Made by a program: the position numbers and the translations under genes. A stretch of 64,000 nucleotides of DNA from an uncultured Chthonomonadales bacterium. Its GTDB lineage: Bacteria; Armatimonadota; Chthonomonadetes; Chthonomonadales; CAJBBX01. Of this stretch, positions 25,421 to 34,945 are shown piece by piece (position 1 is the stretch's first letter; each line of letters starts with the position of its first letter). The notes under the pieces are model-generated. The model was not told where the DNA came from and ran no database searches. It worked only from the letters and a program-made list of their open reading frames with translations. The stretch spans positions 186,001 through 250,000 of the forward strand of contig CALLMM010000001.1 of assembly GCA_938005745.1 (NCBI GenBank). Reading direction: 5' to 3'.

Positions 25421-26968
25421 GTGCCTATTGGGATATATGTCTTAGATATCGTTGTGGTCGTGGTCTTCGTGACGATGGCTTACATGCTTCTTCGATCCAA
25501 CTTCCACCATAGAGAGCAGTTGATGCTCCAGAAACTGGAAGAGGCGGAGAGAATTCAGCAAGAAGCAGAGAAGCTGGCGGAAGCACAAAAACGCGAGGCT
25601 CTCCTGGAAGCCAAAGACGAGGCATATCGTCTGCGCGCGGAGATGGAGCGCGAGAATCGCGAAAAGAGAGCGGAAATACAGAGGTTAGAGCGACGACTGG
25701 CGCAGAAAGAAGAGGCGCTGGAGCGGCGCGTTGAGTCCGTTGATAAGAAAGAACGCAGTCTACAGCACCGGGAGGCGGAGCTTCAACAGATAGAGCAGGA
25801 ACTGATAGCTCTGACAAGCGAGCGGCGCGCGGAACTACAACGCATCTCCGGCTATACGGTGGAAGAGGCAAAAGCTCTCTTCCTCAAGGAGGTGGAGCAG
25901 GAGAGCCGCCATGAGGCGGCTAAGCTGATTCGGGACATCGAAGAGGAAGCCCGGCGCGACGGCGAGCGGCGCGCGCGCAACATTATCACGCAGGCGATAC
26001 AGCGGTGCGCGGTAGATCAGACCTCGGAGACGACCGTCTCCGTCGTGCCGCTGCCCAACGACGAGATGAAGGGGCGCATCATCGGACGCGAAGGACGCAA
26101 CATTCGCGCCTTTGAGACCATGACCGGCGTAGACCTGATCATTGACGATACGCCGGAGGCGGTCGTGCTCTCCGGGTTCGATCCCGTGCGCCGGGAGGTA
26201 GCGCGCATCGCCCTGACCAACCTGATACAGGACGGGCGTATCCATCCCGGACGCATTGAGGAGACGATCCGCAAAGCGCAGGCGGAGGTCGAACAGCGGA
26301 TCCTCGAGGCGGGCGAGACCGCCCTGATCGAGACCGGACAGACCGGGATCGCGCCGGAGATCGTGCGCCTGCTGGGCAAGCTGAAGTTCCGCATGAGCTA
26401 CGGGCAGAACGTCCTCGATCACTCCATCGAGGTCAGCCACCTCTGCGGCTTGCTGGCGTCCGAGATCGGCGCGAATATTCAGGTCGCCAAACGCGCCGGA
26501 CTGCTGCACGACATCGGCAAGGCGCTCGATCACGAGGTGGAGGGACCGCACGCCGTCATCGGCGCGGATATCCTGCGCCGCAACCGGGAGTCGGAGGAGG
26601 TCATCCATGCGATGGAGGCGCACCACTACGATGTGGAGCCTGCCAGCGTGGAAGCCGTCCTGATCATCTGCGCGGACGCCATCTCCGCCAGCCGTCCGGG
26701 CGCGCGGCGCGAGACGCTGGAGACCTATGTCAAGCGTCTCAAGAAGCTGGAGGAGATCGCCGACAGCTTTCACGGCGTCGAGAAGACCTTCGCCGTGCAG
26801 GCGGGGCGCGAGATCCGTCTGATCGTTCGACCCGAACAGATAGACGATCTGGCTGCCATCAAACTGGCGCGAGAGACCGCCCGACGCATCGAAGAGGAGA
26901 TGGAGTATCCGGGACAGATCAAGGTGACCGTGATCCGGGAGACGCGCGCGGTGGACTATGCCAAATAG
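25421..26968 (+). CDS. rny: Ribonuclease Y
   Basis: This 515-aa protein matches RNase Y in length and order. An N-terminal transmembrane helix (about 4-23, [20 protein letters not shown]) comes first. A long charged coiled coil follows (about 35-190). A KH domain has [15 protein letters not shown] near residue 217, and an HD domain has [12 protein letters not shown] with His-Asp near 362-363. RNase Y starts mRNA decay at the membrane in many bacteria without RNase E. The GTG at 25421 follows TCTGGAGGTGAGGGAAGA and lets the membrane helix start at once; a longer frame from 25346 would put charged residues first and has no such site. ymdB is next, 126 bp downstream, the usual partner. Confidence 0.96.
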   Translation: MPIGIYVLDIVVVVVFVTMAYMLLRSNFHHREQLMLQKLEEAERIQQEAEKLAEAQKREALLEAKDEAYRLRAEMERENREKRAEIQRLERRLAQKEEALERRVESVDKKERSLQHREAELQQIEQELIALTSERRAELQRISGYTVEEAKALFLKEVEQESRHEAAKLIRDIEEEARRDGERRARNIITQAIQRCAVDQTSETTVSVVPLPNDEMKGRIIGREGRNIRAFETMTGVDLIIDDTPEAVVLSGFDPVRREVARIALTNLIQDGRIHPGRIEETIRKAQAEVEQRILEAGETALIETGQTGIAPEIVRLLGKLKFRMSYGQNVLDHSIEVSHLCGLLASEIGANIQVAKRAGLLHDIGKALDHEVEGPHAVIGADILRRNRESEEVIHAMEAHHYDVEPASVEAVLIICADAISASRPGARRETLETYVKRLKKLEEIADSFHGVEKTFAVQAGREIRLIVRPEQIDDLAAIKLARETARRIEEEMEYPGQIKVTVIRETRAVDYAK

Positions 26969-27094
26969 CCGCTCGAACCGCGGGCACTCCGTCCAATCCT
27001 GACCGCATTCCGGTTCGGCGCGACGGCGGCAAGCTCCCGGCGTAACGTGCAGACGGAGCCGCACGTCTAAGTATGAGGAAAGCGCGGTTCTCCC

Positions 27095-27940
27095 ATGAGA
27101 GTGTTGATGGTGGGCGACGTGGTCGGCAAGCCCGGGCGTCAGGCGGTGCAGGAGATGGTTCCGCGCCTGCGCGCCCGGCACAGCGCCGACTTTGTGATCG
27201 TCAATGCGGAGAACAGCGCGGGCGGTCTGGGAATCACGCGCGACATTGGCGAAGCGATGTTTCGACAGGCGCGTGTGGATGTCATCACGCTGGGCAACCA
27301 CGCCTGGGCAAAGCGCGACTCCTACGCCTTCCTGGCGGATGAGCTGCGGGTGCTGCGTCCCGCAAACTATCCGCCGGCGGCTCCCGGTCGCGGCTGCGCC
27401 GTCTATGAGACGCCCCGCGGACCGATCGGCGTGATCGTGTTACAGGGACGAGTCTTCATGGACCCGACCGACGATCCGTTTCGTATGGTAGACTCTCTGC
27501 TGGAGGATGTCTACTCCCGAACGCGAGTCGTCTTCATAGACTTTCACGGCGAGGCGACCTCCGAAAAGCAGGCGTTCGGCTGGTATGTGGACGGGCGCGT
27601 TTCGGCGGTGGTCGGAACGCATACCCATGTGCAGACGGCGGACGAACGGATCCTGCCCAACGGCACCGCCTATCTGACCGATGTGGGCATGACCGGTCCC
27701 TACAACTCGGTGATCGGGATGCGGCGGGAGGGCGTGCTGACCCGCTTCACCTCGATGATGCCGGTTCGTTTTGAAGTGGCGGATGGACCCGCCTGTCTGT
27801 GCGGGGTGGTGGTCGAAATAGACGGGACAACCGGTCATGCGCGCAGTATTGAGCGTATTCAGGCTATACAGGAGGATACTCAATGGCAGGAGTTCGACGA
27901 CGATGGGGCTGGATCGGCGCAGCCGCTCTGTGGGGATTAA
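27095..27940 (+). CDS. ymdB: YmdB-type metallophosphoesterase (2',3'-cyclic nucleotide phosphodiesterase)
   Basis: The 281-aa product is a TIGR00282-type calcineurin-like phosphoesterase. GDVVGKPGR, VIVNAENSAGG, ITLGNHAW, FIDFHGEATSEKQA and VGTHTHVQTADERILPNGTAYLTDVGM contain the dinuclear metal ligands. In Bacillus, YmdB hydrolyses cyclic AMP-type and 2',3'-cyclic nucleotides and lies next to rny, as here. The ATG follows a weak site within CGGTTCTCCC. The gene's last 58 bp overlap the start of the following gene, so the two are probably expressed together. Confidence 0.95.
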   Translation: MRVLMVGDVVGKPGRQAVQEMVPRLRARHSADFVIVNAENSAGGLGITRDIGEAMFRQARVDVITLGNHAWAKRDSYAFLADELRVLRPANYPPAAPGRGCAVYETPRGPIGVIVLQGRVFMDPTDDPFRMVDSLLEDVYSRTRVVFIDFHGEATSEKQAFGWYVDGRVSAVVGTHTHVQTADERILPNGTAYLTDVGMTGPYNSVIGMRREGVLTRFTSMMPVRFEVADGPACLCGVVVEIDGTTGHARSIERIQAIQEDTQWQEFDDDGAGSAQPLCGD

Positions 27941-28896
27941 CCCTCTCCGGCACGGCGCTCCAGGCTCAGATGGGCGCTCCCCCGATCTACCAGGGCGACT
28001 CGACCCGGCAGACAGGTCTCACGCTGGCTCCCTGGGGGAGCGGTGAAGTTCGCGAGAGCCAGGAGCATATCTTAACCGGCAATAACTCGCTGCGAATTGT
28101 TACCCACGGCATGTTTCAGGGGGCGCGTCTGATCCCCCAGAAACCGGTGGATATGAAGCCTGCGCTGGCGGATCCGGCGCTGTACCTGCGACTCTCCTTC
28201 CTGCTTCCTGACAGAGAGAGCATGGGAACGCCTCGGATGGGAGCCGGGTTCGGCGGCTTTATGTCCGGACCGCCCCCCGGCATCGGCTCCGGCAGGCGCT
28301 TCGGCGGCGGTCTTGGGTCGGAACGCGGCGGCGAGGGCATGATGGGATCCGCCCGCGTGGTCAAGCCCAAGGCGATGGAGTATGTCCGGCTGGTGCTGGT
28401 GACCACCGACAACAAGCGCATCGAGAAGCTGTTCCGCATCGAGGATGCGCGCGTCAACGCCGAAAACTGGCGGCTGATGGCGTTCCCGGTCGCCTCCCTG
28501 CCCGGACTGAAGGAGTCCAGCGGCGAGGTGAAGGAGATACAGATATTCGGCGATGCGCCGGGCATCCTCTATCTGGGCGAAATTCGCACCGTTCGCGACG
28601 AGACGCCGATCCGCGTCAATCCCTTCCCGGAGCGCACTGTCGCGGTGAACGACACCGTTACCCTCACCGCCTCGGCGGAGGCGGGGCAGTCGCCGCTGAT
28701 CTATCAGTGGACGATCGCCCGCAAGGAGGAGGCGGATCAGATGACGGGCGACAACCTGCCGGTAGACATCGAGGGACGCACCTTCCGCCATCAGTTCCGC
28801 AAGAGCGGCGACTACGTGGTGATCCTCACGGTGCGCGATGTGTACGGACTGAAGAAGCCGGCGCAGACGCGGGTGAATATTCGCGTCTCCATCTGA
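27883..28896 (+). CDS. Secreted protein with a C-terminal PKD-like domain
   Basis: The 337-aa protein has a signal peptide (WIGAAALWGLTLSGTALQA) and then a Gly/Met-rich linker near residues 120-150. A beta-sandwich region (about 160-240) follows. The C-terminal PKD/Ig-like domain (about 245-335) shows ERTVAVNDTVTLTASAEAGQSPLIYQWTI and GDYVVILTVRDVYGLKKPA. I do not recognise the N-terminal part. Its ATG has AGGAGG just upstream inside the end of ymdB, with which it overlaps by 58 bp, so translation of both is probably linked. A bidirectional terminator follows 20 bp after the stop. Binding or adhesion outside the cell is a guess from the PKD fold. Confidence 0.8.
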   Translation: MAGVRRRWGWIGAAALWGLTLSGTALQAQMGAPPIYQGDSTRQTGLTLAPWGSGEVRESQEHILTGNNSLRIVTHGMFQGARLIPQKPVDMKPALADPALYLRLSFLLPDRESMGTPRMGAGFGGFMSGPPPGIGSGRRFGGGLGSERGGEGMMGSARVVKPKAMEYVRLVLVTTDNKRIEKLFRIEDARVNAENWRLMAFPVASLPGLKESSGEVKEIQIFGDAPGILYLGEIRTVRDETPIRVNPFPERTVAVNDTVTLTASAEAGQSPLIYQWTIARKEEADQMTGDNLPVDIEGRTFRHQFRKSGDYVVILTVRDVYGLKKPAQTRVNIRVSI

Positions 28897-28916
28897 CGGC
28901 AGACCCGCGGCAGCCC

Positions 28917-28966
28917 GCAAAAAACCGGCGTACAGAGCGTCTGCTCTGAACGCCGGTTCGTTTTTC
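28917..28966. terminator. Bidirectional intrinsic terminator
   Basis: An AACCGGCGT/ACGCCGGTT stem (28923-28931 with 28950-28958) encloses a second stem CAGAGC/GCTCTG. It is followed by TTTTT on the plus strand and TTTTTT on the minus strand (28919-28924). It ends the ymdB/PKD operon and the leftward ADP-ribosylglycohydrolase-like gene, whose stop codon overlaps it. Confidence 0.9.
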
Positions 28967-31250
28967 ACCACATGGTGTTTCCCGGATCCATCAGCGGCTG
29001 ACCGTCACGATCCGTGACGGCGATGCTCAGCGCATACGGGTCGCGGTCTCGCACCGCCTTCACCAGCAGAACGTTATCTCCAGCGCGCAGCGAGACATCC
29101 GCCTGCGCCGGACCGTAGCCGAGCGTGGGGCGGAACGGCTCATGCGCGTGCCGTTGTATGATCAACTGACGGTTCAGCCAGACCTTCACGCCGTCGTTGG
29201 TGTGCGCGACGATCCGGGCGTCGGTGATGACGGGCATCCGCAGAGTGGTGGTCAGATAGGCGACGCCCGGCATTCCGGCGAACAGCGGCTCCAGCGGCAG
29301 CGACATCTCCCGGAACCCCATGCGCTGCCAGCGAATCAAGCCGCCGCCGCGTCCGAGATACTCGTTCTCCAGTCCCGGCTTATCCTCGACGGGATAGACC
29401 TTCGCATATCCCTCCTCCCCCTGATTGGACAGCGGTCCGACGACGTGCCAGCAGGAGCCGCCCAGCAGCAGTATGTCGCAGGTCAGGGCGCGCCCCTCCT
29501 CCGGTGACAGAACCAGGGTGATCGCGTTGCGCGAGGCGAGGGGGGCGTTCTCCGGCGCGCGAATGACGAACCCGAAACGCGCCGAGCGTCCCGCCGCCAG
29601 CATCTGCCGCTGTCCCTGCGCACCCGGAACCGCCACCTGCCAGTCCTTCGGCAGTCCCAGCCGGATATAGCCGAGAAAGTCGGATGCGCTCAGGTTGCGA
29701 ACGGTAACGATCAGGCTGATGGCGGCGTTGGGAACGATGACCGGTCCGTTGTCGCCATAGTCCACCACGCATTCAAACTGCCCCACCTGATAGGTTGCCG
29801 TCATCGGCGGGGCGATCAGCAGCGGCTTGATCAGCGCGTTATCCATCCAGTTGAACGCGCCGGTCGTAGCCGGGACGGGCGCAGAGGGAGCCGTCGGCGA
29901 GACGGGCGCGGCCGGCGCGGGAACCGGATACGGCTCGGAGGGGATTGCCGGAGACGCGGGGGCGTCAGCGTCCCAGCCGACAACGACCGACGGCGGATCC
30001 GTTGGCGTGTGATCGTCCAGTTCAAGGAACCGCGCGCGCTGATTGCCGGCGGCGGGCGGAGCCGGCGCGGCGGACGCCGCAGGAATATCCGGAAGCGGCG
30101 GCGGAGCGGGAGCCGGCTCCGTCTCCTCTGACGCTTCGGCGGGAGTCTCCGGCGCGGCGGCCTCCGGAGAAGAGATGTCCGGAACAGCCGGCGCGGGAGT
30201 CGCGAGGACCGGAGCGGCGGGAGGCGGGGACGGCGTCTCCAGGCGATCCGCCAGCGTTACGTGCGGGCACTTCGCCGCCAGCACCTTCTCTCCCATCTCA
30301 ACGGTATGATCCGCCAGTTCCGCGGCGGTGCGCTGTACGCGCAGATCCGCCACGCCCCATCCCACCACGACGGCGTCCCCGATGGGGTCTATCCACTCCG
30401 ACGGCAGGTTCCGGCGTCCCTTCAGGATACCCAGCAGCGCGCCCAGCGAGGCTCCTGTGCTGCCGGCGGCATAGCCGCAGTTGACGGCGGCGCAGACCGA
30501 CGCGCCGAAATCGCCCTCGCCGTAGAGCCATCCGAGGACCGCGAAGCCGACATTCTGCGGGGTATCGGTGTAGTTATCGCTGCCCACCGCCTGCAGGATA
30601 CGGCTGCGCGCTTCCAGCAGCGATAACCGGCTCAGGAAGGCTTCCCGGGCGATTCCAACTGCCTGCGCAATCCGGCAGGTCTTCGGGATCAGGTTCAAGC
30701 CGATGTCCAGCAGGCGGTTCGTGTCGCTGAGGATGAAGGCGGCACTCTCGATTCCCGCCCAGAACATCGCGCCCCAGACGCCCTCCTCCGCATGATCCAG
30801 AATCGCGTCCTGCCAGGCGTAGGCGGCGGCGATCTGCGGCGCGCCCGGCGCCACCATCGCCCATATCTCGGTGCGGCAGACCCCGCCCAGACTGTGCCGG
30901 AACCAGTTGTTGAACGCGCCGGTCAGCGGGGGACGCAGACTGCGCCGCATATTGAACAGCGCGTACCCGTACTCGTCCCAGGGGTAGCGAATATGGTCGC
31001 GCCACTCCCCGATCAGATGGTCGGAGGTGATCTGGACGCCGTGCGCGCGCAGGGCGTGGAGCCAGACAAGCTGGAAATCCAGATCGTCATTGGCGGTCGC
31101 CTGACCGGGAAGCGGGTGATAGAACTTCAGGCTGTTGGGTAGCAGGCTGCCCTCCACTGGCAGACCGAGGGTGCTGCCGATATTTTTCCCGAGCCATCCC
31201 CCGTAGACCTTATCGCGATAGGTGTCGCGCAGCAGCGTCAACTCAGCCAT
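28965..31250 (-). CDS. ADP-ribosylglycohydrolase-fold protein without the catalytic Asp pair, fused to C-terminal beta domains
   Basis: Residues 1-330 of this 761-aa protein match the large ADP-ribosylglycohydrolase family of environmental bacteria: GGWLGKNIGSTLGLPVEG, then TANDDLDFQLVWLHAL (Asp55, Asp56, Asp58) and GVWGAMFWAGIESAAF. The second metal motif, normally NCGYDTDCTGA in relatives, reads NCGYAAGSTGA here: residues 261-264 are A-A-G-S, so both metal-binding Asp residues are gone. A Pro/Ala-rich linker (about 335-480) leads to beta-sandwich domains (about 490-760), possibly of NPCBM or carbohydrate-binding type, with a W-K-x-G-like end. There is no signal peptide. The gene overlaps the upstream histidine kinase by 8 bp and has a GGGAGGAGAAG site. 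It is thus probably a pseudoenzyme or ADP-ribose reader. The family assignment is firm; loss of activity is inferred. Confidence 0.82.
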   Translation of the reverse strand: MAELTLLRDTYRDKVYGGWLGKNIGSTLGLPVEGSLLPNSLKFYHPLPGQATANDDLDFQLVWLHALRAHGVQITSDHLIGEWRDHIRYPWDEYGYALFNMRRSLRPPLTGAFNNWFRHSLGGVCRTEIWAMVAPGAPQIAAAYAWQDAILDHAEEGVWGAMFWAGIESAAFILSDTNRLLDIGLNLIPKTCRIAQAVGIAREAFLSRLSLLEARSRILQAVGSDNYTDTPQNVGFAVLGWLYGEGDFGASVCAAVNCGYAAGSTGASLGALLGILKGRRNLPSEWIDPIGDAVVVGWGVADLRVQRTAAELADHTVEMGEKVLAAKCPHVTLADRLETPSPPPAAPVLATPAPAVPDISSPEAAAPETPAEASEETEPAPAPPPLPDIPAASAAPAPPAAGNQRARFLELDDHTPTDPPSVVVGWDADAPASPAIPSEPYPVPAPAAPVSPTAPSAPVPATTGAFNWMDNALIKPLLIAPPMTATYQVGQFECVVDYGDNGPVIVPNAAISLIVTVRNLSASDFLGYIRLGLPKDWQVAVPGAQGQRQMLAAGRSARFGFVIRAPENAPLASRNAITLVLSPEEGRALTCDILLLGGSCWHVVGPLSNQGEEGYAKVYPVEDKPGLENEYLGRGGGLIRWQRMGFREMSLPLEPLFAGMPGVAYLTTTLRMPVITDARIVAHTNDGVKVWLNRQLIIQRHAHEPFRPTLGYGPAQADVSLRAGDNVLLVKAVRDRDPYALSIAVTDRDGQPLMDPGNTMW

Positions 31251-33792
31251 CTTCTCCTCCCGATCCGGGATCCGCTCCGGCGGTCCGTCTCTCTTCTATG
31301 GTACTCATGCTGGTACGATGACCCGGCTGAAACCGCAGGTCGAGTATCTCCCGCACTCTGTGCGCCAGCGCGAAGGTGGTAAAGGGCTTATGCAGGATCG
31401 GGAAGTCGCCGAGCGTCTTCCCTTGCTGGATCAGGACGTTCTCGGTGTATCCGGAGATAAAGAGAATGGCAGCATCCGGATAGAGCGCCTGAAACTGGTT
31501 TGCCAGCGCAACGCCGCTCAGTTTGGGCATCACCAGATCGGTGATCAGCAGATGGATTGGCTCCGTCTGCATGCGGGCGATCTGCGCCGCCGCCTCGCCG
31601 TCCCCTGCCTCCTTCACGCGATAGCCCTGAGCCCGCAGGGTGGTGGAGGTAAACTCGCGCACCATCGGCTCATCTTCGACCAGAAGGATCGTCTCGTCGC
31701 CCCGGGGCAGCTCTCCCGGTATCCCAGCAGGCTGTATCGGGGTCTCCTCCGTGTCCACGCGGGGGAAGTAGATGTGGAAGGTGGTTCCTCGATCAGGTTT
31801 GCTCTCGACATCAATGTAGCCGCCATGCTGAAGCACTATGCCGTAGCAGGTCGCCAGCCCCAGCCCGGTCCCCCGCCCTATCTCTTTGGTGGTGTAGAAC
31901 GGCTCGAAGAGATGTTCCAGCGCCTCGGCGGACATGCCCGTCCCGGTATCGGAGACGGAGAGAAGGACATATTCTCCCGGAGAGGCCTCCGGATGTCTGG
32001 CGCAGAAGCTCTCATCCAGCGTGACATTGCCGGTCTCAATCATCAGTTTGCCGCCGTTGGGCATGGCGTCCCGCGCATTGACCGCCAGGTTGACCAGTAT
32101 CTGGGTGCACTGTCCCGGATCCACGCGCACCCTGCCCAGATTGTCTCCCGGCATGTGGATCAGCTCGATATCTTCGGAGATCAGCCGGCGCAGCAGCTTG
32201 CTGACCTGCGCGACGAGTCGGTTGAGGTCCACGATCCGCGGGGAGATGATCTGACGCCGGGCAAAGGCGAGAAGCTGTGCGGTGAGGTTGGCGGAGCGCT
32301 CCGCCGCGTCCTGGATGCTCTGGAGGGCGGCTTGCGTCGGATGGTCCGACGGCAGCTTCAGCTGCGCCAGTTCCGCGTAGCCGAGAATGGCGGTCAGCAT
32401 ATTGTTAAAGTCGTGTGCGACACCTCCCGCCAGCCGCCCGATGCTCTCCAGCTTCTGAACCTCCAGCAGTCGGGCTTCACTCTCGCGCAGGGCGCGTTCC
32501 GCCCGGCGGCGTTCAGTGATGTCGGTAATCATCGCCAGCGCCCCCTGAAACGTGCCATCCTCCGCGTAGATCGGGTTGGTCGAGACGATCGTCCAGACAT
32601 CGGAGCCGTTACGATGGCGAAAGCGAAAGTCGTGCTGCTCCCGGATGCCCTGCCGTCTCCGCTCCAGATAGACCGCTGCCTCCCGCTGCGCCTCCTCATC
32701 CATGAACGCAAAGAGGTGACGCCCGAGCATCTCCTGCGGCGTGTAGCCCAGCATATCGCAGATGTGCCGATTCACAAAGGTGGTTTGCGCGTTGCGGTCA
32801 ATAATCCAGATGCCCTCTGTCGCCGTCTCGACGATCTGACGGTACTTCTCCTCCGCGCGCCAGCGGTCGGTAACGTCCTGCACCAGCGAATGGATGGAGA
32901 TCAGGTTCCCGGCGTCATCGCGCAGTACCGAATTGTACCATTCACAGTGGATGACGGAGCCGTCTTTGCGATAGTTGCGATTGAGGTGAATGTTACGCGG
33001 TTCGTTGCTAGACAGCTGCATCATCACCCTCTCGACCTGCGGAAAATCCTCCTCGAAGACGATCTGCCACTCGGCAGGATGCCTGCCCAGTACCTCTGCG
33101 GCGGTCCAGCCGAAGATGCGCTCCGCCCCCTGCGACCAGTAGGCGACGCGCCAGTCGCTGTCCCATTCGATGACCGCCAACGGAGAGTTTTCGACATGGA
33201 AGGTGAGCTTCTGGTGGGTCTGGCGCAGCGTTCTCTCTGTCGCCTGAAGTTCAGCGAGGCGATGGCGAAGGGTCTGATTGAGCCTGACTATCTCCTCCTC
33301 CGCCATTTTGAAGGCGGTGATATTGAAATGAGTGACAACGGCTCCGCCAGAGCCTCCTTGCAGAGGAACGGCGCGCATATGGAACCAGCGCGGCTCCCGC
33401 GGGGCATGGCAGGGGTAGACTAGATCGAAGGAGGGGAGGATGCCAGAGAGGACCTTCTGCAGCCCGGTGTGCGCCTCCGCCGCACCCTCCGCATGGAGGG
33501 CGGCGGCATGTTCGCAGACCTGCAGGTAACTGACGCCGACGCCGACTGCGCCGGGATCGGCTCTATTCTCCCGCGCAAACTGTATCCAGGCGTCGTTGAC
33601 GGCGATGATCCGACCGCGGCGGTCCAGCACCGCCGTATTGGCGGGCAGAGAGTTGAGCATGCTGTGAGCGACCGCCTCCTGCGCACGCAGCCGCTCTATC
33701 TCCTGCCGAAGCGCTCTATTTTCCGCCTGAAGCTCTGCCCGAGAGCGCTGCAGAGCCTCTATCCGAAAAGGATAGTCGGTCTGTTCCGCCAT
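31243..33792 (-). CDS. Multi-PAS hybrid histidine kinase
   Basis: The 849-aa protein has an N-terminal coiled-coil start and three PAS-type domains (about 40-160, 195-310 and 316-435). A HisKA domain follows with GRLAGGVAHDFNNMLTAILGY, where His is the phosphate acceptor. Then come HATPase with N-box (VNLAVNARDAMP), DTGTGMS and GRGTGLGL, and a C-terminal receiver domain with LLITDLVMP (Asp acceptor) and LHKPFT. There is no transmembrane segment, so it senses a cytoplasmic signal. H-D-F-N-N kinases of this sort usually act through their own receiver and a separate phosphotransfer protein or regulator; none is adjacent. A TATAAT box lies on the minus strand at 33888-33893. The gene is the first of a two-gene operon with the ADP-ribosylglycohydrolase-fold protein. 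Confidence 0.93.
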   Translation of the reverse strand: MAEQTDYPFRIEALQRSRAELQAENRALRQEIERLRAQEAVAHSMLNSLPANTAVLDRRGRIIAVNDAWIQFARENRADPGAVGVGVSYLQVCEHAAALHAEGAAEAHTGLQKVLSGILPSFDLVYPCHAPREPRWFHMRAVPLQGGSGGAVVTHFNITAFKMAEEEIVRLNQTLRHRLAELQATERTLRQTHQKLTFHVENSPLAVIEWDSDWRVAYWSQGAERIFGWTAAEVLGRHPAEWQIVFEEDFPQVERVMMQLSSNEPRNIHLNRNYRKDGSVIHCEWYNSVLRDDAGNLISIHSLVQDVTDRWRAEEKYRQIVETATEGIWIIDRNAQTTFVNRHICDMLGYTPQEMLGRHLFAFMDEEAQREAAVYLERRRQGIREQHDFRFRHRNGSDVWTIVSTNPIYAEDGTFQGALAMITDITERRRAERALRESEARLLEVQKLESIGRLAGGVAHDFNNMLTAILGYAELAQLKLPSDHPTQAALQSIQDAAERSANLTAQLLAFARRQIISPRIVDLNRLVAQVSKLLRRLISEDIELIHMPGDNLGRVRVDPGQCTQILVNLAVNARDAMPNGGKLMIETGNVTLDESFCARHPEASPGEYVLLSVSDTGTGMSAEALEHLFEPFYTTKEIGRGTGLGLATCYGIVLQHGGYIDVESKPDRGTTFHIYFPRVDTEETPIQPAGIPGELPRGDETILLVEDEPMVREFTSTTLRAQGYRVKEAGDGEAAAQIARMQTEPIHLLITDLVMPKLSGVALANQFQALYPDAAILFISGYTENVLIQQGKTLGDFPILHKPFTTFALAHRVREILDLRFQPGHRTSMSTIEERRTAGADPGSGGEDG

Positions 33793-33928
33793 GATCGGAG
33801 CCTTCTCTGGCGGGCGATCTCTCCCGCCCTCCTCAAGGAAGATGGTTCTGGAATCTCGTTACGACAGCCGCAGACGCGACGATCCCCATTATATACGAAA
33901 CGCTGGTGAGACGGAAGATGCCGGCGCG

Positions 33929-34837
33929 CTAAACTTTCTCGCCCAGCTCCAGCCTGCACTCGCGCAGCAGCCCCTCTACCGCCAGCTTTAGCGAGGTCAG
34001 CGCATCCTGAATCTGCCGGATCTCGGGATGGGTAAGCTCCATCGGACGGATCGCATCGAGGTGAGGAAGGAAGGCGATGATCCGTTGCGCGTGATCGCTC
34101 AGCGCGGGGGTCTGCGCCGGTTCGTCAGAAAACTCCTCCGGCGTCGGGGTCTCCCGGAAGAACTGCACCAGGTGATCGGTCGGAGAGGAGAGGATCTCTT
34201 CGGCGCGCTCCGGACGCTGCTTGAGCGCGCGCACCAGTTTGCCCGTCCGGTCGCTGTTGATCCGCTCGTTGCGGATCTTTTCGACGACGGCGTTCTGAAG
34301 CTCCGGCTGATCGTTCAACTGTTTGAGGAACCGGGCGTGCTTTTCGGTGATCTGTCCGTCAGCGGGGCGGTTGGGGCTGGAGACGACCTGCTCTCCGATC
34401 TCCTGCGGCAGTTCCAGCAGGTCGAGCAGGTAGCTGACGGTGCGCTCGGAGACGCCCAGACGCGCGCTGATCTCCCGGTTCGTCGCCCCCAGATGTCTTT
34501 TGATCGCGGCGAGCGCCTGTGCCTTCTCCAGCGGCTGAAGGTCTTCGCGATGGATGTTCTCGATCAACTGCTCGGTGAGGGCGTCCTCCGGCTCGACGCG
34601 GCGAACGATGCAGGGAATGACCTCCAGCCCCGCCATCTGCGCCGCCCGCCATCGCCGCTCGCCGGTGATGATCTTATACATGTTGACGTTCGCCAGGGGC
34701 AGGACGGAGATCGGCTGCAGCATTCCGTGCTGACGGATGCTGTCTGCCAGCCCTCGGAGTCCCTCTTCGTCGTGATGCTTGCGAGGCTGCTCGGGGTCTT
34801 CGACGATCTGCGCGACCTCAATCAGTTCGACTTCCAC
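33929..34837 (-). CDS. parB: ParB-family partition/regulatory protein (no ParA neighbour)
   Basis: The 302-aa protein has a ParB N-terminal domain with ITGERRWRAAQMAGL and TEQLIENIHREDLQPLEKAQAL, followed by a helix-turn-helix TNREISARLGVSERTVSYLLDLLELP. ParB proteins bind parS sites and clamp on DNA with CTP, working with ParA in chromosome or plasmid segregation; Noc-type relatives regulate division. No parA, gid or replication gene adjoins it, so its role cannot be fixed. The GTG at 34837 follows GGGAGGGAAAGCGC. A sigma-70 promoter at 34878-34906 fits, putting transcription start about 34 nt upstream of that GTG. A longer frame from 34906 would start inside or before the promoter. Confidence 0.85.
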   Translation of the reverse strand: MEVELIEVAQIVEDPEQPRKHHDEEGLRGLADSIRQHGMLQPISVLPLANVNMYKIITGERRWRAAQMAGLEVIPCIVRRVEPEDALTEQLIENIHREDLQPLEKAQALAAIKRHLGATNREISARLGVSERTVSYLLDLLELPQEIGEQVVSSPNRPADGQITEKHARFLKQLNDQPELQNAVVEKIRNERINSDRTGKLVRALKQRPERAEEILSSPTDHLVQFFRETPTPEEFSDEPAQTPALSDHAQRIIAFLPHLDAIRPMELTHPEIRQIQDALTSLKLAVEGLLRECRLELGEKV

Positions 34838-34877
34838 GCGCTTTCCCTCCCGTAATCGGAAACATTTGTCGCCCGAA

Positions 34878-34906
34878 ATTGTACCACAGGCCGTCCGGAG
34901 AGTCAA
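34878..34906 (-). promoter_or_regulatory. Sigma-70 promoter of parB
   Basis: On the minus strand TTGACT (34901-34906) and TACAAT (34878-34883) are spaced by 17 bp. The predicted transcription start is near 34871, 34 nt before the parB GTG. Confidence 0.85.
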
Positions 34907-34945
34907 CGCAGGGAGAGTGTACAGCGAGGCGCGCAGGCGCGCGTG

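Noticed and set aside
31222-33423. Plus-strand ORF of about 733 codons
   Set aside because: It mirrors the hybrid kinase on the minus strand, which shows complete PAS, HisKA, HATPase and receiver motifs.
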